From NCBI GenBank assembly GCA_003565575.1, contig PXBV01000307.1, forward strand, positions 1 through 9,641: 9,641 nucleotides of DNA, given 5' to 3'. The position numbers and the translations under genes were made by a program. Source of the stretch: Psychroflexus sp. (GTDB lineage Bacteria; Bacteroidota; Bacteroidia; Flavobacteriales; Flavobacteriaceae). Below the pieces are notes generated by a model. It had not been told where the DNA came from and did not search any database. It saw nothing but the letters and a program-made list of their open reading frames with translations. Below, piece after piece: positions 7,510-9,641 of this stretch. Positions within the stretch are counted from its first letter, which is position 1; each line of letters begins with the position of its first letter.

Positions 7510-8285
7510 TTTAGGTCTTTTTTTATTTGTGAACTTAGCTTTTCTGAATCTTCAAACATATTAAACTCTCCGTTCTTTAAGTAGGAGGTTTGACCAGTTT
7601 CTTCACTAACTACCAAGGCTACTGCATCGGTTTTTTCACTTATGCCTATAGCAGCTCTGTGTCTTAACCCAAATCTAAGAGGTATATCTCTACTATTGCT
7701 TACTGGCAGTATGGCTCTAGTGGCCGTTATTCTACCGTCTTCTATTACTATGGCACCATCGTGTAAAGTACTGTTCTTATAAAAAATAGACTCTATAATG
7801 GGTTTATTGACTTTTATATCCATACTATCTCCAGTATTTTTTACAAAATCTAGCTTAGTGTTTCTTTTGATGACAATAAGTGCACCCGTATTGGTAGTCC
7901 CTAGCTTTTGACAGGCTTCCACAATAATATCTACATAATCTTGAGTTTTGTTCTCTTTGTTAATGAAATTAAATTGAAACCAATTATTTTTTCCGGCAAA
8001 ATTTGTAGATCCTATAAGCAAAAGGAATTTACGTATTTCTTGTTGAAAAACTACTATAAGTGCAAACATGCCCACGCCAATAAATTCTCCTAAAACACTA
8101 CTTAGCATCTCCATTTGAAGTAATTGGGTGAGTTTCCAGATTAAATAAATAATAACAATACCAATAAAAATATTGATAGCCGCAGAGCCTTTTACTAGCT
8201 TATAGATGTAGTAGAGCAGAATAGCTACTAGCAAAATATCTAGAATGTCTAGAAATCTAAACTCTAAAAAATCCAATCCTAGCAT
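7506..8285 (-). CDS. cdaA: Diadenylate cyclase CdaA (c-di-AMP synthase)
   Basis: Makes the second messenger cyclic di-AMP from two ATP at the inner membrane. The 259 residues fit the CdaA/DacA family. Three membrane helices lie at about 13-30, 36-56 and 68-90, followed by the DisA-type cyclase domain (about 95-240). Its two diagnostic motifs are intact: DGA at 176-178 (STLHDGAIVIEDGRI) and RHR at 208-210 (FGLRHRAAIGISE). The ATG at 8283-8285 is three bases after the folP stop codon, so the two genes form one operon. No YbbR-like regulator (CdaR) gene follows, unlike the Firmicutes arrangement; the next gene is convergent. The stop codon lies within the last codons of the ABC transporter gene. 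Such enzymes control osmotic and cell-envelope homeostasis elsewhere; that role here is inferred. Confidence 0.96.
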   Translation of the reverse strand: MLGLDFLEFRFLDILDILLVAILLYYIYKLVKGSAAINIFIGIVIIYLIWKLTQLLQMEMLSSVLGEFIGVGMFALIVVFQQEIRKFLLLIGSTNFAGKNNWFQFNFINKENKTQDYVDIIVEACQKLGTTNTGALIVIKRNTKLDFVKNTGDSMDIKVNKPIIESIFYKNSTLHDGAIVIEDGRITATRAILPVSNSRDIPLRFGLRHRAAIGISEKTDAVALVVSEETGQTSYLKNGEFNMFEDSEKLSSQIKKDLN

Positions 8286-8288
8286 AGT

Positions 8289-9116
8289 TCAATTCGCTAT
8301 TAAGTTGTTATACAAATGAATACATTGCTTAGCTTCTAACACATCATGAACCCTTAAAATAGAGCTACCATTTATCAAGGCTGCCATATGAAGTGCAGTG
8401 GTGCCGTTTAAGGCATCTTTAGCCTCAATATTTAAAGTTTTATAAATCATAGATTTTCTGGAAACTCCAGTCAACATTGGAACTTCTAAGTGCTTCAAAA
8501 CTTTAAGGTGATTCAGCAATTCAAAGCTTTGTTCCACTGTTTTTGCAAATCCAAAACCTGGGTCAATAATTAAATCGTTGATGCCTTTTTCTCTAGCTTT
8601 TGCAATGCGTTCTGAAAAATAAAACACAACTTCTTTTACAACACTATCATAGTGAGCAAGTTGCTTCATGGTTTGTGGTGTGCCCTTCATGTGCATCATT
8701 ATGTAAGGCACTTGATAGTTGGAAATCAGATCTAGCATGTTGGAGTCCAATACACCTGCAGAAATATCATTGATGAGATGGGCACCCAAGTCAAGGCTTT
8801 CTTTTGCAACTTTACTTCTAAAAGTATCTATAGATATAATGACTTCTGGAAATTCTTTTATGATTTCTTGTAATACGCCCTGTTGTCTTTTTAATTCTTC
8901 TTCTTCACTTATATCATCCGCACCTGGTCTAGAACTATAGGCTCCAATATCTAGTATATCCATACCATGCTGAAGGTTAACTTCTACTCGCCTTAGCACT
9001 TCACTTTTATTTTTGAATTGGCCACCATCATAAAATGAATCTGGGGTTAAATTCAAAATGCCCATTACTTTTGGGGTAGATAAATTGAGTAAATGGCCTT
9101 TACAGTTTATTGTCAT
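8289..9116 (-). CDS. folP: Dihydropteroate synthase
   Basis: Joins 6-hydroxymethyl-dihydropterin diphosphate with p-aminobenzoate to give dihydropteroate in folate synthesis; it is the target of sulfonamides. The 275 residues match a single-domain TIM-barrel enzyme. Visible are MGILNLTPDSFYDGG (18-32, N22), loop 2 DIGAYSSRPGA (56-66), SIDTFR (95-100, D97), INDI (115-118), DPGFGF (185-190, D185), GVSRKSM (217-223, K221) and RVHDV (255-259, R255 and H257). Loop 2 has SSRPG where E. coli has STRPG, a conservative change near the aminobenzoate site that I believe is common in this group. The ATG at 9116 gives a standard N-terminus. It is the first gene of a two-gene operon with cdaA and is divergent from a DUF5652-like gene. 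Confidence 0.97.
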   Translation of the reverse strand: MTINCKGHLLNLSTPKVMGILNLTPDSFYDGGQFKNKSEVLRRVEVNLQHGMDILDIGAYSSRPGADDISEEEELKRQQGVLQEIIKEFPEVIISIDTFRSKVAKESLDLGAHLINDISAGVLDSNMLDLISNYQVPYIMMHMKGTPQTMKQLAHYDSVVKEVVFYFSERIAKAREKGINDLIIDPGFGFAKTVEQSFELLNHLKVLKHLEVPMLTGVSRKSMIYKTLNIEAKDALNGTTALHMAALINGSSILRVHDVLEAKQCIHLYNNLIAN

Positions 9117-9121
9117 AATAA

Positions 9122-9129
9122 CAAATTTA
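9122..9129 (-). promoter_or_regulatory. Candidate -7 promoter box for folP-cdaA
   Basis: On the minus strand this reads TAAATTTG, an exact TAnnTTTG match, and it ends only 5 nt before the folP ATG. If it is used, transcription would begin at or very near the start codon, giving a leaderless or nearly leaderless message. No clear TTTG lies at the expected -33 distance, so the match may be fortuitous in AT-rich DNA. Confidence 0.35.
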
Positions 9130-9219
9130 TAATTTTAATGGATTTAAAAAGAGCTTTATTCAATTCCTTTTTAAGAACTTTTGCTAAATTGTTTTATTTT
9201 AGAATCTAAAGTTAGTAGT

Positions 9220-9453
9220 ATGCAAGATCCATCCACTTCTTTTTTTAATTTATACGAAGATTATTCAGCTTTAATTGGAATTTTACTTTTTTTGGTTGTA
9301 ATCGATGCTATTTTAAAACTAATTGCTCTCTGGCAATCTGCAAGGCGAAAGCAATTAGTTTGGTTTATAGCTCTGGCTTTAATCAATTCTTTGGGAATTC
9401 TACCTTTGATTTACCTTTTGATAAATAAACGTAAAGCTAAATTTAAAGCTTAA
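9220..9453 (+). CDS. Small two-helix membrane protein, DUF5652-like
   Basis: A 77-residue membrane protein of unknown function. Two hydrophobic helices at about 17-36 and 47-67 flank a short basic segment SARRKQ (40-45), and the tail is basic (NKRKAKFKA). The pattern LWQSARRKQLVWFIALA followed by NSLGILPLIYLL resembles my memory of the DUF5652 family of small proteins; the match is by eye. I chose the ATG at 9220; the frame runs back to a TTG at 9181, which would add 13 residues lacking the family pattern. It is divergent from folP (103 nt between start codons), and its last 11 bases overlap the 3' end of the minus-strand gene at the right edge. Confidence 0.78.
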   Translation: MQDPSTSFFNLYEDYSALIGILLFLVVIDAILKLIALWQSARRKQLVWFIALALINSLGILPLIYLLINKRKAKFKA

Positions 9454-9641
9454 AAGATGCGTATTTGCGTTTCCTCCTTATATACAAAAGCCCTCCAAAA
9501 GATAAAATCAACAAAACAGGAATTGTTATATTGAGAATCTGCCAAATACGTTTTTGATCTTGAAGTTGGTCTAAGTCCATTTCATTAAGCTGAATAGATT
9601 TATTTCTAGTACTTACTAAATCCTCATCACCTAGGAGGTAG
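9443..9641 (-). CDS. gldG: C-terminal end of gliding motility protein GldG (partial)
   Basis: Only the last 65 residues lie in the window; the gene continues beyond position 9641. Reading from 9640 down to the TAA at 9443-9445, the protein has YLLGDEDLVSTRNKSIQL (1-18), a charged linker with DQLQDQKRIWQ (24-34), one membrane helix (about 35-53, NITIPVLLILSFGGLLYI) and a basic end RRKRKY. This layout, with a YLL-D--L---R-K-I-L segment, a WQ--N---P junction and an RKRKY end, matches what I recall of GldG C-termini. GldG is the auxiliary membrane component of the GldA-GldF ABC complex needed for gliding in flavobacteria. No homology search was run, so another ABC-associated membrane protein remains possible. 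Its 3' end overlaps the DUF5652-like gene by 11 nt. Confidence 0.68.
   Translation of the reverse strand, partial: YLLGDEDLVSTRNKSIQLNEMDLDQLQDQKRIWQILNITIPVLLILSFGGLLYIRRKRKYASFKL

Noticed and set aside
7908..8093. 61-codon plus-strand frame opposite cdaA
   Set aside because: It is antisense to the linker between the membrane helices and the cyclase domain, with no family features or start signals.
8719..8940. 73-codon plus-strand frame opposite folP
   Set aside because: It is antisense to conserved dihydropteroate synthase motifs and has no signals of its own.

Overview
The window looks like ordinary core chromosome from a member of the Bacteroidota, most likely the Flavobacteriaceae. Four things point there. 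The DNA is AT-rich and most genes lack Shine-Dalgarno sequences. Several upstream regions carry the Bacteroidota -7 box TAnnTTTG. Rho has the long lysine/asparagine/glutamine/proline-rich N-terminal insertion typical of this phylum. The gene set also fits: a DUF4293 protein, a folP-cdaA pair, and the C-terminus of what reads as gliding-motility protein GldG.

Left part (1-4064): a SulP-family anion transporter with a C-terminal STAS domain (+) converges on rho (-), and the two share a perfect 15-bp hairpin terminator. Rho is divergent from a four-helix DUF4293 membrane protein (+), which ends in a strong GC-rich hairpin terminator.

Middle part (4065-7509): a YfcE-type metallophosphoesterase (-) is followed 2 nt later by an unrecognised 88-codon frame on the same strand. 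Divergent from the phosphoesterase is a two-gene operon. truA (tRNA pseudouridine synthase) has an obligatory TTG start and a good Bacteroidota promoter. An MsbA-like ABC half-transporter overlaps its end by 11 nt.

Right part (7506-9641): folP (dihydropteroate synthase) and cdaA (membrane diadenylate cyclase, c-di-AMP synthesis) form a minus-strand operon with a 3-nt gap. cdaA overlaps the ABC gene tail-to-tail by 4 nt. Divergent from folP is a small two-helix DUF5652-like protein (+). Its 3' end overlaps by 11 nt the 3' end of a gene that enters from the right edge on the minus strand and is read here as gldG.

I see no mobile element, CRISPR array, tRNA, rRNA, phage or defence gene. I do not find a convincing novel system. 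The points most worth checking are the orphan frame after the phosphoesterase, the disordered Rho insertion, the terminator-less overlapping gene ends, and the very short or absent leaders predicted for folP and truA.
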